From Phanerochaete sordida (lineage: Eukaryota > Basidiomycota > Agaricomycetes > Polyporales > Phanerochaetaceae), in contig BPQB01000043.1 in assembly GCA_019973155.2 (NCBI GenBank), positions 186,001 through 250,000 of the forward strand: a stretch of DNA of 64,000 nucleotides. The letters run 5' to 3'. The translations under genes and the position numbers were made by a program. The notes beneath the pieces are model-generated. The model did no database searches. It was not told the origin of the DNA and saw nothing but the letters and a program-made list of their open reading frames with translations. Positions 46,906 through 60,000 of the stretch are shown here, piece after piece; within the stretch, counting starts at the first letter, position 1; each line of letters begins with the position of its first letter.

Positions 46906-49900
46906 TCTTCGCTGAGGCGCATCTATCCGCACCACGTCTCGCGCCTTCGGGCCGGGACGGTCGGCTTTTGTGCTCTCGTGCCCACCGCCCACGGCGACAG
47001 TTCCTTCAACCGCGTCTTCGCATTCAAATCTTGCTCCCCATTCACACACACATCGATTATCGCCTGTTCGGTCGATACGAAGGCATTTTTACACCCTCGC
47101 GCGTTCCGAACGCTGCTTCACCACTCGCCCACATCATCGACATCACCAATCCGCAGCACGGCTCGTTGCAACCGACGCAGGCCGAATCAGATGGCCGGAA
47201 TGGGAGAGCACATAACCTGTGCCGGCGGGGCGTCGGGAGTCGAACGCCGTGCGCGCGCGCTGGTGCCGCGTCGTGATCGTTCTTATGGCGAGTGTTCGTT
47301 CAACAGTGGCCTGGCTTGCCATTATTCCCGGCCCATTTTCTCCTCACCGCACGTCTAAATTATAGCGTACTTTGCTTGCTCTCTATAGTCATCTTGTATC
47401 GCGTCCCCGTCCCTCCTTCTGATCATCCTGATATCTCGTCTTTTTATTCCGTACTCTTCCTATCCTCATTGGCGGCTCGGAGCTTGTCCCCACGCGTTTC
47501 CCCCCGCTTCTTGACCACCTTCACAGTCCACTGTGTTTTTAGTTTGCGCTCTCATACCGTCCTTCGCTAGTCGTCTTGCTTCTCTAGAGTAGACTCAAAG
47601 GCCTATGCGCCGCTGTATTGTATCGTACACCACATTGTCAATCCGTTTCGCATCGAACCGAGACACTATTATACAAAAGCTCGAAGTTTCACGAATCCTC
47701 CGTCTGCTCCGAAGTCCATATGGTACTTAGTAAGAGCCCATTCGCCGAGGAGCGCGTCCGCGCAAGTTATTCAACCCAAGCCTCGAGGCTCGGCTGAGAC
47801 AGCCCCTGGCAAGATTCGAGGAGTCTAATGACCTCCTCTTCTGGTAGATCCACCTGTCACTCGCATCGCGGTCACGTCCTCGTGTTCCGTTAAGCTGCAG
47901 CGAGCCTATGGATTGTCGCGATAGCAGAGACAAGGCGATGCAGATGGTAGATTACACGCCCATTGGCCCAGCGGCGCGGTTCCGACGCGACATCCTGGCT
48001 TGTCGCCCGGGTCGAGCTCGAGGCTGGATCTCGCTCATCTCTTTTTTACGCGTTGCATCTGCCCAGCTCCCAACCAATCCCGGAGCTGGGAACAGGCGTA
48101 CCGAGTGATCACCGGCGTTTTGGCCTCGAGCCTAATGCCCCGCCATCCGACTATTTTTTTTCTTGCCCGTTCTAGAAGGTGTGCAACCCAAATTCCTCGA
48201 GCAGCCGCGTCCTCGGGCGAGGCGGACGACGGGGTGAGACGGATCGCACCGCTCCTTCGCTTCCACGTGGGTGCGCGTGCGAGCCTCCTGCCCGCTCTCG
48301 ATTCCCAGTGGTCCGCGGAAGAAGGAAGACGCGGTCTGGACCCTCCCGTGTACAGCTGAGCGGGACTGCGTCGCACACCCGGAAATTGTGAGGCATCCAG
48401 GGATGCAAGTCCCGAGCCAGCAAAATCCGTTTCGAACTGAATACGAGCCCAGCAGCTGACCGGACGCGACAGGCCCCTGCGCGCATCGCGGCTCACGGTC
48501 GGCTCTCCCCGCGCGTTCGTGCGCAGCGGGCCCCAGCCCTCCAGCGCAGGCACGTCTCGCGACGGCCGCGTGCCTGCCACCGTGCCGCTGCCTTGGCAGC
48601 ACCCATGACGCTCCGTTTCGTAAGCCCGCGGGCCTATCGCCGACGCGACCGCGCAAATTTTCGAGTTTTCAAGAGTTTTCACCGCCGCTCGCGTTGCGGC
48701 ATGGCAGCAGCCCTCAGCCCTAGGGGAATGCTCCGGGCGCAGCTCCCCGCCTGGCCAGGCCGCGCGGCATTTGGCTCCGCGGGCCTCGCCCAGGCAGCCC
48801 GCGCCGACGGCCGATCGCCGCGTCCGCGCGCTCCCGCTGCGTGCGCCACCCGCCCGCTGCAGGCCCTCCGCGAGGCACGGCCGCGCCGCAGGCCCCTCGC
48901 ACGCGCGGGGCCGTCCCGTCAGGCTGGAGGAAGGTCGGCCGATCGACGCGCCGCACACGCCCCCGGGCATCCGCCCGCCCAATCAGGCCGAATCGCGGCT
49001 CAGGAGCTGCGACGTGCTTCCGCCGTGCGCGAAGGCCCGGCGCCGCGTCATAGCTTGCGTACGAGGGAAGTGCGGGCCTTGTTGCGGCGGCCGTCTGCGC
49101 GCGGCGCGCCGCGTGGGGGTGCTCCCGTGCACGCCTGGCGCGGAAAAAACTACGGTGCCACGCTGCACGCTCGAGTCTGGAGTCCATACGGCGAAATCTG
49201 GGGCAGTCAAGGAGCGGCAGCATCCAGGTATTTTTTACAGCTTCGACGACTGCGGCAATGTAGGATCTCGGGCCCCGCGAGCGTCGGTCCGGCCGCTCGA
49301 GCATCTAGACTACAAGGCCACAGGGATGAGTCAGCGCTCAGGAGCGTGCCTGCGTGGAAAGGCCACGTACGCCGCCTGAAACGACTCCTGAAAGTCTGTA
49401 CCCTCGTTCGACTGAACGTTCCAGACCGCACGCCGTGCGCCCGGTCGGCGCAGGGGGCTCGAACGGCCTTCGCGCCGGATAGGGATGTCGCAGCTGCGAC
49501 AGATAGGAAATAGGCGGTAGTATCGTGGCGTTCGTCGGTGACGGCAGCGGTGTGGGTCCGTATGTACGCGGCCTTGGAGCAGGGCGACTGGGTGCGAGGT
49601 CTGTTTTCTGACAAGAAAGGCAAATGCGGGGACGGGTGCGGGGCGATCGGAGGGATAATTGTCTGAGACCGAAGGTTTCCAGAGATGAAAGCGGTGGGGT
49701 AACGGACGCTGCCGAAGGTTCGTCAGTGACCCGTGGTGGTCAACAAGCTCAGGCTGGGGCTGGCTTCTAGCCTGAGGAAGCGGCAATCCGTCGTAATGAA
49801 CGCCGTCGAGAAACGGGGCTCTCGCTACGGTCGCGGACTCAACGTGTGGGTCGACAATGAATGCGGGGATATGGTGCATGATGAACGACGTCATCGTATG

Positions 49901-50879
49901 TGGCATGGGAAGCAAACCTAAGATTATCGCAGGTAGAAGGGCCCTGGTGGGACAAAGTAACCTGGAGCGACCTGGTCGGATACCATGCATGAACGGACTT
50001 AGCTAACAGTGTGGCACAACCGATTGGCTGGAAGGACTTACCAAGCCAGATAAGCCAAGCTGTCCTGAACAAGCGGACATTACGACGGTGCTTCGCGTCC
50101 AAACGTCAGGTAACTGCTGACCGCGTTTGCCTCCGAGCGGAAGCATAGCGGACGTTGGCTGTACTGTTTTCCGTTTTCGCTTTCCAGCTGGCCGTGCGCG
50201 CAGCGGAGTGTCGCAACCGGCTTGTGAAAACCTGGCAACTGAGATTGCAAATGTCAAAGCTAAGTGCAGTAGAAGAGCGGCGTTCTCCACTGCTCGACCC
50301 ATCTGCCGCGGAAAAGTCTCACCTAGAGGATTCACCGAGGCACTTTACGAGAAAGAGCGCGATAGGGCGGCGACCCGGGTATGCTCCGTCACTACAATAC
50401 AGCCGTGCAGAACAGCTTTGCATTGGCCGAGTGTTTGTATATCCTCTCAAAGTGCCACTATCGGGAGAGTAACGGAGGAGCGGCAACGGAGAAATGAAAG
50501 GTGCATCGAGACCGGTGTCGGAGAGCTGCGCATGGCAAGCTCGCACCCGCTGTGCGATTCCGTGAGCCCGAGTCCGAGTCCGTTCCGTTTAATTTCGGCA
50601 GAAAACGTGCTCACGATTTGCTAGCGTCGGCGACACGACATAACGAGGGCCGTAACCAGGTCGTCGCCTCGCGACCGCAGCGTTGCCCGCTCCCGACAGC
50701 GTGGCATCCGCGGCGCTAGTCTGCCTTCCCCTGCTTGGCAATCGCCACGCGAGCCGGTCACGTGGCACATGCCCGTTGTGGCGGCCGGCCTTTGCCGGGG
50801 CCGCCCGTCTCCACGAACACTTCAGCCGCGAACCGGTTTGGGTCCAACCCTTGTCTGAACAGCGTGATTTACGCGAGGC
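46906..50879. other. 4-kb gene-free interval
   Basis: No gene is supported. 46906-47700 is T/C-rich and may be 3' UTR of the small gene upstream. 48000-49500 is GC-rich with long open frames on both strands (for example 48035-48982 minus) that lack domains. 49600-50870 has ordinary composition and only short frames. No repeat pairs or terminal inverted repeats were noticed by eye. Confidence 0.45.
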
Positions 50880-51292
50880 ATGAACAACCCCAAGAGCACA
50901 GTAAGCCATAGTTATCTTGACGCGCTGCAGCTTTGCTAATTCACGCGCTTTGCGCTTGTAGGCACTCGGCTGGGGAAGCCTGGTTGCCGCAGCTGGAATC
51001 AGCTACTACTTCGCGAAGAAGGGGATCAACGAGAGGAGAGAGCAGCAGGCGAAAGAGGGCACCAGGCCGACGGAGAAACTTGACTGTAGGTACAAAGCCG
51101 CCTCATAGGTCGCTCAGTGTTGGCTAACACGTCACGCCAGGGCGACAGAGGATAGAGGCTCCCTCGCCGCAGGATGCACCTGATGTGGCAGGAGCTGGTG
51201 CCAGTACTGCCTCCCAATCGACTGTAGGCGCGAAGATTGATTCATCTGGAGGAGCAGCCGGGGCTGCAGGGGATCCCCGCGGGCCAAAATAG
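50880..51292 (+). CDS. DUF4748-like small membrane protein
   Basis: Three exons (50880-50900, 50962-51085, 51141-51292) encode 98 residues; the first exon has only 21 nt (MNNPKST). The N-terminal half reads ALGWGSLVAAAGISYYFAKK, a single hydrophobic helix followed by a charged stretch (INERREQQAKEG) and LDWRQRIE, as in the fungal DUF4748 family of small proteins. The C-terminus is Ala/Gly/Ser-rich. A single helix plus a positive flank suggests a mitochondrial or other organelle membrane protein, but no function is established. The family name is from memory of the pattern. Confidence 0.65.
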
Positions 51293-51673
51293 CGTGATCT
51301 ACTAGGATTGCAAAAGCTTATGAGGTCACCTCAACCTGTCTCTTTACGTTGCTCTGAGCAGACTATGCGAATAAATGAGCGACAGCCTAGCTAGATCCGA
51401 CGCTGAGTGCATGCTCGCAGGACAAGGGCCCGCGTGATTGTCTCGCGTGGGCGACACGTTGTGGCGTGGGAGCCATGTCTTGTTTCAAGCGGAGTCTGAA
51501 TGGCATGGGTGTCGTCGACGACGTCGCAAACCAACGTCCCCCATCCTTTCCTTCTTGTCCCTCTACTTCTTGCTCATAAACATAGACCATAGGCGTGCTC
51601 ACGTCCTTTCTCTCCTTCTTCTTTACATTCCTTTCTCTTGTTGGAACACTTGACCGCACATCCGCGAAGCAGA
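51293..51673. other. intergenic spacer with pyrimidine-rich leader
   Basis: 381 bp between two genes on the same strand. The section 51540-51660 is strongly T/C-rich and is the likely leader of the RRM gene. No extra gene is supported. Confidence 0.5.
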
Positions 51674-53502
51674 ATGACCCTTCCCAGTCCCAACCCTGTT
51701 TTCAGATTCCATGGCGAAACGTACTCCGTGAAGGTCGAAAACGTAGCGCATACAGGTGTGTAGCTTAGCGGACAGCAGATTACATGCTTCTCATGTTTTC
51801 TGCCAGTCGCTCGGCAAGAGCTTGTCAAACTGTTCACTACACTCATCGGTAACGTTGACCCATCCCGCTGAAACCGCCGACGTCGTCTCAACGATTTTAC
51901 CATCTTCATCAGGTGATGTCTCAGACTGTACCGAATATCACAACGAAAAGAAGCAGCGCGTCTTTGAGCTCGCATTCACGAGCCCCGATGCTTCCAAGTG
52001 AGTGCAGCGCCGAGGAAGAATGGACCATGGCTCTAAGTTCACCACTTCTAGAAAAGCGCTTTGCATGTCCGGATACAACGTAGCAGGGATGCCTCTGTAA
52101 GTGCAGCGACCTCTGCGCTCTATATGCGCTGACGTCATCACTCAAGTTCGGTTTCCGAAACTCGCGCATTCGACGGTCGTCGCCCAGGCAAATCTGGCTC
52201 CGGGCGTCTGAACGACTCGCGTCGCAACCTATACGTGCTCGGTCTACCATTCGACTTGACAAAGTAACGACTTGGTATCATCTCATGACGTTCGAGCCGT
52301 TGACCGAGCTATATACAGGCCGGAATTCGTAGAGCTGTTTTCACGCTATGGCGCCGTCGCGCACGCAGTCATCTTGGCCACTGTCGACAACGCTTCCAGG
52401 CGACGTGGATTCATTGTGATGAACAGCCACCAGGAGGCTAGGGCTGCCATGGACGGGCTCAGTCGCAAAGAGATCAAGTGAGTATCGGCAATCTTCTCAC
52501 CGCTCTATCTTACCTTGTGGTAGGGGTCACACGATCGATGTGTCCTGGGCTGTCGTTCAGCGCTCTGGAGGTATAATTAAATCTTATCATCAGTTTGTCG
52601 CCTCATGAGCTGATCACACCACATTCCAGGTTTCCTGGACGGAGGTGACCGTACTATGGTTCTGTCCCAGCAAGCTACCTCGACTGCTTCCGGTGCCACC
52701 TCCGACTACGATGCAACTGAACCTGTTGCCTCCCCTGAAACTCCCGCTATCTGCACGCCTCCGATGGACTGCAGCCTCCCGTCTCTTTCGGCTCCGATCT
52801 TGCTCGTCACGAACCTGCCTACCGTCCTATTCTCTCATGCCGCCGATCTGCACCCTCTCCTCTACCCATTTGGAGAAATCGTCCAGCTCAAGATTATCAA
52901 CCAGTCTACCGATACAAGCACCCTCTCTGTCTCGGTCGAGTACAAGACCGCGACTCAAGCACGAGAAGCCAAGGACGCTCTGAACGGCCAATTCTATCAT
53001 GACCGCTATGTCAAGGCAGAGTTCTTGCTTCCGGAACCTTCCTCGCCGGCTGTCCCCGACTTCAGTGCTTGGTCTACCACTGCTGGTGACAAACCTAGAC
53101 TTAATCCTTACGCTGCTCCGTTCAAGGTTCAATCTGCCATCGCATCGGACACCTCTGGTGGCTACAACCCTTTCCAGTACCAATCTCAAGACTGCTACGG
53201 AAGCGACGAGGACTTCTCTTCTGCTCGACGCTGGTCTGGTTACTCTACGCCTCTGCATGCGCCGATCTCTTCGCGGTCTCAGGCATTCTCTGCTAGTTCT
53301 GACCTGCTTGCCCCTCCACTCGCTACTTTCCGACCCCACTCTGCGCCTTCCGAGTGAGTGTTTTGGCGTTAGGCTGTGACCCGACATGAACTCATGGTGT
53401 AACAGTTCTAACAAGGGCTCGCTCCTCCGCCCCGGAATCTGGCCCTCGTCTCAAAACTACGCGGGCCTCTCCTCTGCCCCGTTCTCTGCGTTCTCAGCCT
53501 AA
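51674..53502 (+). CDS. RNA-binding protein with three RRM domains
   Basis: Nine exons (51674-51755, 51807-51848, 51913-51997, 52052-52096, 52147-52263, 52319-52477, 52524-52570, 52630-53353, 53406-53502) encode 465 residues. RRM1 is about residues 15-90 (YSVKVENVAHTVARQELVKL). RRM2 at about 110-195 has a good RNP2 (NLYVLGLPFDL) and RNP1 (RRRGFIVM). RRM3 at about 245-325 is more divergent (PILLVTNLPTVLF, SVSVEYKTATQAREAKDAL). A Ser/Tyr/Pro-rich tail follows. The arrangement resembles fungal mRNA-binding regulators, but I cannot name an orthologue. Small exons cover the first two RRMs and one large exon the third. Confidence 0.85.
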
Positions 53503-54055
53503 GCCTTGCGCGCTTACGCCACCTTCCCTGTCTCCTTGTGCTTTCGTCATTCATTTCTTCCATCGCGGTTCGTCACTTTCAAACTTAGGCACTCTTTAAG
53601 TAAGTCGTTTTCTTCCAAGGTCAATATGGAGCTGACTGTGTCGTGGTGGCCCAGTCGCTGTGGATTCGCGCAACCCCGTCCTTACCGTTTCCCTTTGGAC
53701 GCTAGCCTATCGTACTTCACACTCTTTACTGGACCCTTCGTGAACATTGTCTGTACGCAAACTGGAATGTCACTCTGTTGTACATGTACCACTGCATCGG
53801 CCAGCGCGCAAGCCTTTGATCGAATGAGAGTGCCTCCTCCTGGTACCCATGCAGCCGCCTGAGCGTCTTCTGCCACGTGCACGTGCAGTGTCGCAGAACG
53901 CATCAACGGCGCTTTCTCGTCGCGCTCATATCCCGCTGACATCCAGACCGCAGTGCTCGTGTACAGCCCAACCTGATGTATCTCCTCTCATCGTCTTGCA
54001 TATGACCTTCTCAAATCTCTCCACACTTTGAAAATCACGCGTATCTTACACCGTC
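53503..54055. other. intergenic region between RRM gene and UNC80-like gene
   Basis: 553 bp. T/C-rich sequence at 53510-53600 is probably 3' UTR of the RRM gene. No coding segment is supported. Confidence 0.5.
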
Positions 54056-57000
54056 ATGCCTCCACGGTCAGACACGCCCTCGAAGAAGCCCGCAGGCGGG
54101 AGGCCAACTCCCAAGAGGCTTTGGTCATTGGACCACCTTCGGAGGGACCGTAGCAGCTCGGGAACGGATGAAGAGGTCAAGGCAGATAAGAACCCGTTTC
54201 GTTCTAGACAGACTGAGAAGACTATCCTAGAGCACTCTGACGACCCGTTCTCCGACCGAGCCCAGTACACCGATGGGGAGCTAGTCACCTCCCCCGAGAT
54301 TCAGGATGGGCGGGAGCACAAGTTCCGGCTCTCTGCTTCCAAGATTGTGCCTCCAGCTCTGGACCTTGGCAAGCCTGGCGCCATGGCGTCCGAAGGGCTC
54401 CCTCCTCCGTCCCCCTCCAAACGTCGCTGGGACACCATCCGACACCATGTCATCGCACCGACAGTCTCGTCCCCGCCTCCAGAAGCTCCAGCCGCGCCTG
54501 AACGACCGTCCACACCGAAACTCCCAAGGTTCGCGAACAAGAAGACGTTCCAGAGGGTCGTCGAGACCGCGCAGACGCAGTCTCACTTCGAGAGCAAGCG
54601 GTTCTCTGACGCGCTGTGGCGCGCATGCTGGGCGGCGCACGTACCAGAGGCGTCGTACCGCGCGCGTCCAGAGCGCGAGGGCACGCTCGGCGCCCTCGGA
54701 AACCTGGGGAATCTAGGCAACGTGGGCCTCGGCTCGATGGGCTCCTCGCTGCACCTGCCGTTCATGGCGTCGACGACCTCCCTCCAGACGCCCGGCACCG
54801 CGGGGTCGTCGCTCATCAACTTTCCGAACAGCTTCAAGAGCAATGCGCTGCGCCGCCCGCAGTCCATGGCGTCCCTGGCCACTGTGGCAGCCGGCACGAC
54901 CACCGTGAGCAGGATCATCCAGGTGCTCACCTCCGCGGGTTCCGCGAACCGGCCGCGTCAACTGCCCTACGAAGCGTTCGTCCTCTCCGCACTGTTGACG
55001 CCGTTCTTCGCCAAGACCGCCCATCCGAACGTGGAAGACGAACAAGGCATTGCGGTCGAAACGTTCGAGTTCATTCATAAAGCGTTCGCAGCGCCTACTG
55101 TCCAGGTACGCATGTGCATATGCGCATTCGACCTGCCTTTCGCAATACTCACGGACCGCAAACCTGTTTAGGCAGAGCTAGACCGCTGTATTTGGTGCTG
55201 CAAAGCTGCCTCGGTCACCTCGGCCTCGCGCAAGCGCATCCTAGGCACCATCTCCGCCATCCTCTTCTCAAGAGGCCGGTCGTTTGTGGCGGACAGCCCG
55301 GTCGTCCTCCAAACCTTGCTCCAGGCCCTGTTCTCGCTGCAATACAACCTTATCGCCTCTCGGGCCGCGCCAGACGAGGTCCAATCGGTAGCGGGCTACA
55401 TCGCCGGCGTGCAGGCCGGAAGTTGCGGGCAGCTGACTGCTGCGACTGTCGAGAAGGAGTTCGGCGTACGCTTCTCGGAAAGCGACAACGAGGTCAATGT
55501 ACGAGAAGCGGTCATCACCGAAGGCTTCGTCTCGTGCGTCGAGACCGGCCCGGCTGAGGGGCGTCGGTGGGCCCTGTCCACTATTGCAGATGTAAGGAAT
55601 GGCAATGCACTGTCTGCTTTATTGCTGATGTCGATTGCGTTTAGCATTGGCCTGCGCCCGAGCCGAACGTCCGCTATACACCATTGCTGGCGTGCATACA
55701 CTGGCGGAAGCTGAAGCGCTTCCTCGCAGCTTCCCTCTTCTTGCTATCGGAGCCCTCGCAGGACCTAGGTCCACACACTGAAGTGTTGACTACCCTGCTT
55801 CGCACGCGTATCCTTCCCGAGATCGATGGCCTGCGAGAGGAGGATGCACCCGAGATCAGGAGCAAGGCAGTCCAGCTTGTCTTGGAGCTTCTGTGCCTTG
55901 GCGGAGACGAGACGGTGGAGTACCTCCTGATGCGGATCTGCGACTGGTACCAGAAGGACAAGAGCTGGAAAGAAGGCATCGAAGCAGCCCTGGGTGAGAT
56001 CGTAAGTCAATACTCTCGTCGCTTATCTCTCTGACTAACCCGGGGCACACACAGATTGGCCAGTCCCAGTGGTCAGCTGTGCTTCGCGTCGTCCCGGCGG
56101 CAGTGTCACTACTTCCGAACGAGCTCCAGGTGCCAATCTTGACTTTTGTGCTGCCTGCAATTCACAAGGTGGCTACCGCCTCTCATTTTGCTACCAATAT
56201 TGTTCTGATTATTGTTTACAGCGCCTCATCAGCGACTCACCTGAACTTCCAAACCCCGCCTTGTCGCAATTTCTGGACAGTACCTCCCGCCTGTTCCCGA
56301 AGGTCTTCTACAAGCCGCTATTCGCGTGTGCAGCTGCGAGCAAGGATGCCACGGTTGTGAATCAACTGTGCATCCTCAACGCACTGTCGAAGTTTGTTCC
56401 GGATATACTCACGAGGGACGCTGAGATGATCGCCGTTGCCCTCGTCAGCGACACCGCAACTATGTCGCAATCCACAACCACAGACGGCGGCAAGCCATGG
56501 GGCGTGCCGCGCATCGGCCAGACCGCATTGCTCATAGAACTCGTTGAGCGGCTGCGCCAAGTACCTCTCATGCGGGACATGGCATACGTAAGTTCTGGTA
56601 GTTGCATTACTGGAATTTTGGCTAACGCTTATTCACAGACGGCTGCTCACATAAAGTTTGCATCTGCGTTGGAGGTCCGCTTGGGCGTAGCCATCGAGGC
56701 GAAGGTAGGTTGCCCGATATAATGCTCCCCTCGTGCGTTCTGACTTCAGTCAATTTTAGGAACGGAACGTCAACATACCACTTTCGCAAAGGTTGCTGTT
56801 CTGCGCTTTGTTCCGCGAGATAAGGCTCTTGACTCGTACGTTGAAGTCGTGAGTACTTGTGTTCTGCACTCGTGTGTTCTCTCTGACAAAGAGCATTCAG
56901 TGCGACGTGGCTCTCGTCGGTTCTTGATTGGACGGTCTATCTTGAAGACCTGTCCGAACAAGATGTTACGTATCGCGAGATCATTGAGACTATGCGCCGA

Positions 57001-60000
57001 CTAGAACTTATCTTCAGCCAAGCCGAAGACAGCGCCCAGCGGGATCACAAGGTCAGTCTATCGAGCCCGAAGGTTGCGCTGGCCTCACACCCAAATATTT
57101 TTTAGCGCAGGCCGACAGCATTTTCGCCCCTATCAGCTGAGACTAGACCAAACGACTCTCAGGAGCCAAAATCTGCGGCGGTCGACCACTTCAAGGCAAA
57201 GATGAAGATGGCCGCATCAGTGTCAAAGTCGGTGAAGCAAACAGCGCTTGACCTGCTGGTCACGATTTCCGGAATGCTCGAGGCAGACCACTATCAACGA
57301 CTGGGATCGCTGTTGTGGAATGTATGTCTGCTAGATAGCAAAGGTGTTACGCCCGCCGCGGTGAGTGTTCTCGACGGCTACCTTATCGATATCTGCTGAA
57401 GCCCCTTCATCAGAGCTGCTTCTTATTCATGCAGTACGCAGAGAAGAGGCCAACTGACTTTGCGCAGCTGATTGAGGGAGACATAGCGAGGTTCGTACTT
57501 TACCTAGGTTTAACGCATCCTTTTGAGCCTGACTATCGTAGTTCTGAGGTTGCGAGGCGGCGTGCCGTCTTGGAGAAATTGATGGTCTTGTCGACCTGGC
57601 GCTACCAGATTCTGGCGCAGGAGGTTATCCTAGACAAGAATCACCGGCGACCTTTCAAGCTACAGCGGCCCCCTGTACTCTTTGTTGCGACTGACATCGG
57701 ATCTAGTCTGTTCATCTATGAGGATGACAGTGAAGAGTACAAAGATATTCATGGCCATGTAATCCCTCTCGAGCTTCGGCGACGGCTCTCGGAGATCGGT
57801 TGGGCTCAGGAGGATCGAGTTGTTGACCCAAGACTCCAACGCATCAAGACCCCAATGTCCCTCCTACCAAACAATCAAGTCGAACGCCTTGACCCCACTT
57901 CCCAGGAAAGCGTTTCTGGCGCTGACTCTGCGTCGCATGATGCTAGTCCCGATCCATCCCCGAAGTCGTCACCGACAAGCAGTCCGATTAGTAGAAAGGA
58001 CTCGAATGCAAGCACGAGGCAGACGGTGAAGCGACGTCCGGTCTTCGTCCCAACACTGGTCGCGCTGTTCCCTCGAATCTCGACGATGCTCGCAGACGAT
58101 GACTTTGTTGTAGCAAGTCTCGCCAGGGACCTACTCATGGATTTCATGCGCGATGATCCAACCCTAGTCGCGCGACAAGTCTTTCAGATCATCTCTGGCG
58201 ACGATCAAGAGGTCACCGCCGCCATCTCCACGCTACGAGCCTTCCTGCATGTCCGAAACATTCTCCCCCCTGCTATGACGCATCACGTCCTCAATCACTT
58301 GACCGGCTTTCTGAAGACCTCTGTGAAGCAAATCGGCCCTGCGGATCCTTTGCGCGCCTTCGCCTACGCTATGCCAGTAATGGCGAAGCTGGTGACTCAG
58401 GTCTCGAAAATGTCCATTCGCGAGATTCGTCGTGCCAAAGTCGACCCCTTCATGATGCCGTCAGGTTCTCTTTGGTTTCCTACTACCGCGCCGACTGCGT
58501 CTATGTTCCCAAGGTACTTGGAAGCTAGCGACGTCCATCCTTTTTCGGAGGTCCCCGCCAATCTGGTATGGATCACCATGGTCCGCACGTCACAGAACAT
58601 GCTATTCCTCAGCATGCTCAGGCGTAACCCTCAAGACATCAAAGTCATCCGGAAGAATATGTCTCATTTCGAGCTACCCGCACTGACTCCCGACGGCGTC
58701 GCTCCTGCTCTATCGCTGCAAGATATGTTTCCGCGTCGACGTCTTCCTCAGCGTGGCTCGCGTTCGAAGGCACAGACGACTCTCATGTCACTCTCGCTCA
58801 TACTGTCGCGGAGCTATCTTCTTCTAGTGGAGCAGATTTTCCTTTGCATGTCCCGCCATCTTAGCGATAGGGAGGAATTAGCTTTGCTCATCGACGGCCT
58901 CATACGAATTTTGCTTGCCCACGGCGATGACATCGGAATTGTTGCCCATGTCATGATAGGTAAGCTCCACTGGCTCGCCTCAGTCCTATCATACTGAGTC
59001 CATGTTTGCAGCTCTCATGACTGCCGCGACACGATTCAAGCGACTGTTCATTTCAGGTGGCGGCTACACGCTGTTCATGCCCGCGGTAATCAAGACCTTC
59101 GTTGAATCGGAAGAGCACCCCAACCTCAGACGGTCCATCTTATACGCCGCCAATCGGTTCTATGCGCTACACCAGGAGTCTTTCATCTTCCAGTCCTTTG
59201 ATACCTTCGCGCCGGTACTTTCCGCCCCGGAAGTCGACGGAGACTGGGTCGCTCCGAGTGTATATCTGCTCTTCTCGAGTCTCAAGAGCGGCATTGCTCC
59301 TGGTACTCCCGATGCTGCTGGTCTGCATGACATGAACCGGGCCCAAGAACGGGAGGCCTTGATGATGACGATGGCTGAAGAAGTGCCTCAGACCTTCATT
59401 GCCTCTATCAAACGCAGTGCCGCCAAGGATGAGAAAGCGCTCGCCTTGACGGTACCCGAGGAGTACGAAGGCAAGAGGCTCAAGCTGGACGATCTCGTGA
59501 AGCTGTTCCTGACGGTCATCGCTCACAATCCCGGGAGCCCTCGCGCGGAACACTTCCTACGGTGCCTCCGCCTTCTCACGCCTCACATGCATACAACCTC
59601 GAGAAGCGTGCAGACGGTCTTGCGTGGCGGCATTCTTGCTCTCGGCAGCATTTTGTCAAACAAGGTGCTCGCCAAGCAGCCAAAAGAAGCCACGAAAGAA
59701 AAGCTCGCGGAAAAGCCTGTAGAAGAGGCCAAGTACGAAGCTCTCGCGGATGCGACACCTAACCCTGTACGCGCCACCGACGGTCAGCCGGCCGTTCAAA
59801 GCGACTTCCTTGCCATGCGGCTGGAGTACCTTCTGCTGGTCACCGCGTTTACCAAAGTAGGCGGGCATATTGGCAATCCCCAATCGCTCACTTCTCGTGT
59901 TCTGGACATCATCAAAATCGTCCTCCGTGACTCCAAGACCAGCGGCGAGAAAGTCTCGATATTCCTCTCCGATTTCATCAGCTCGGTCTTGATGCGTACG

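Noticed and set aside
47215..47260. B-box-like sequence (GTTCGACTCC on the minus strand)
   Set aside because: The flanking bases do not form a T-arm stem and no A-box lies upstream on that strand.
48035..48982. 315-codon open frame on the minus strand
   Set aside because: Same reason: compositional openness on both strands, no family similarity and no promoter-like sequence.
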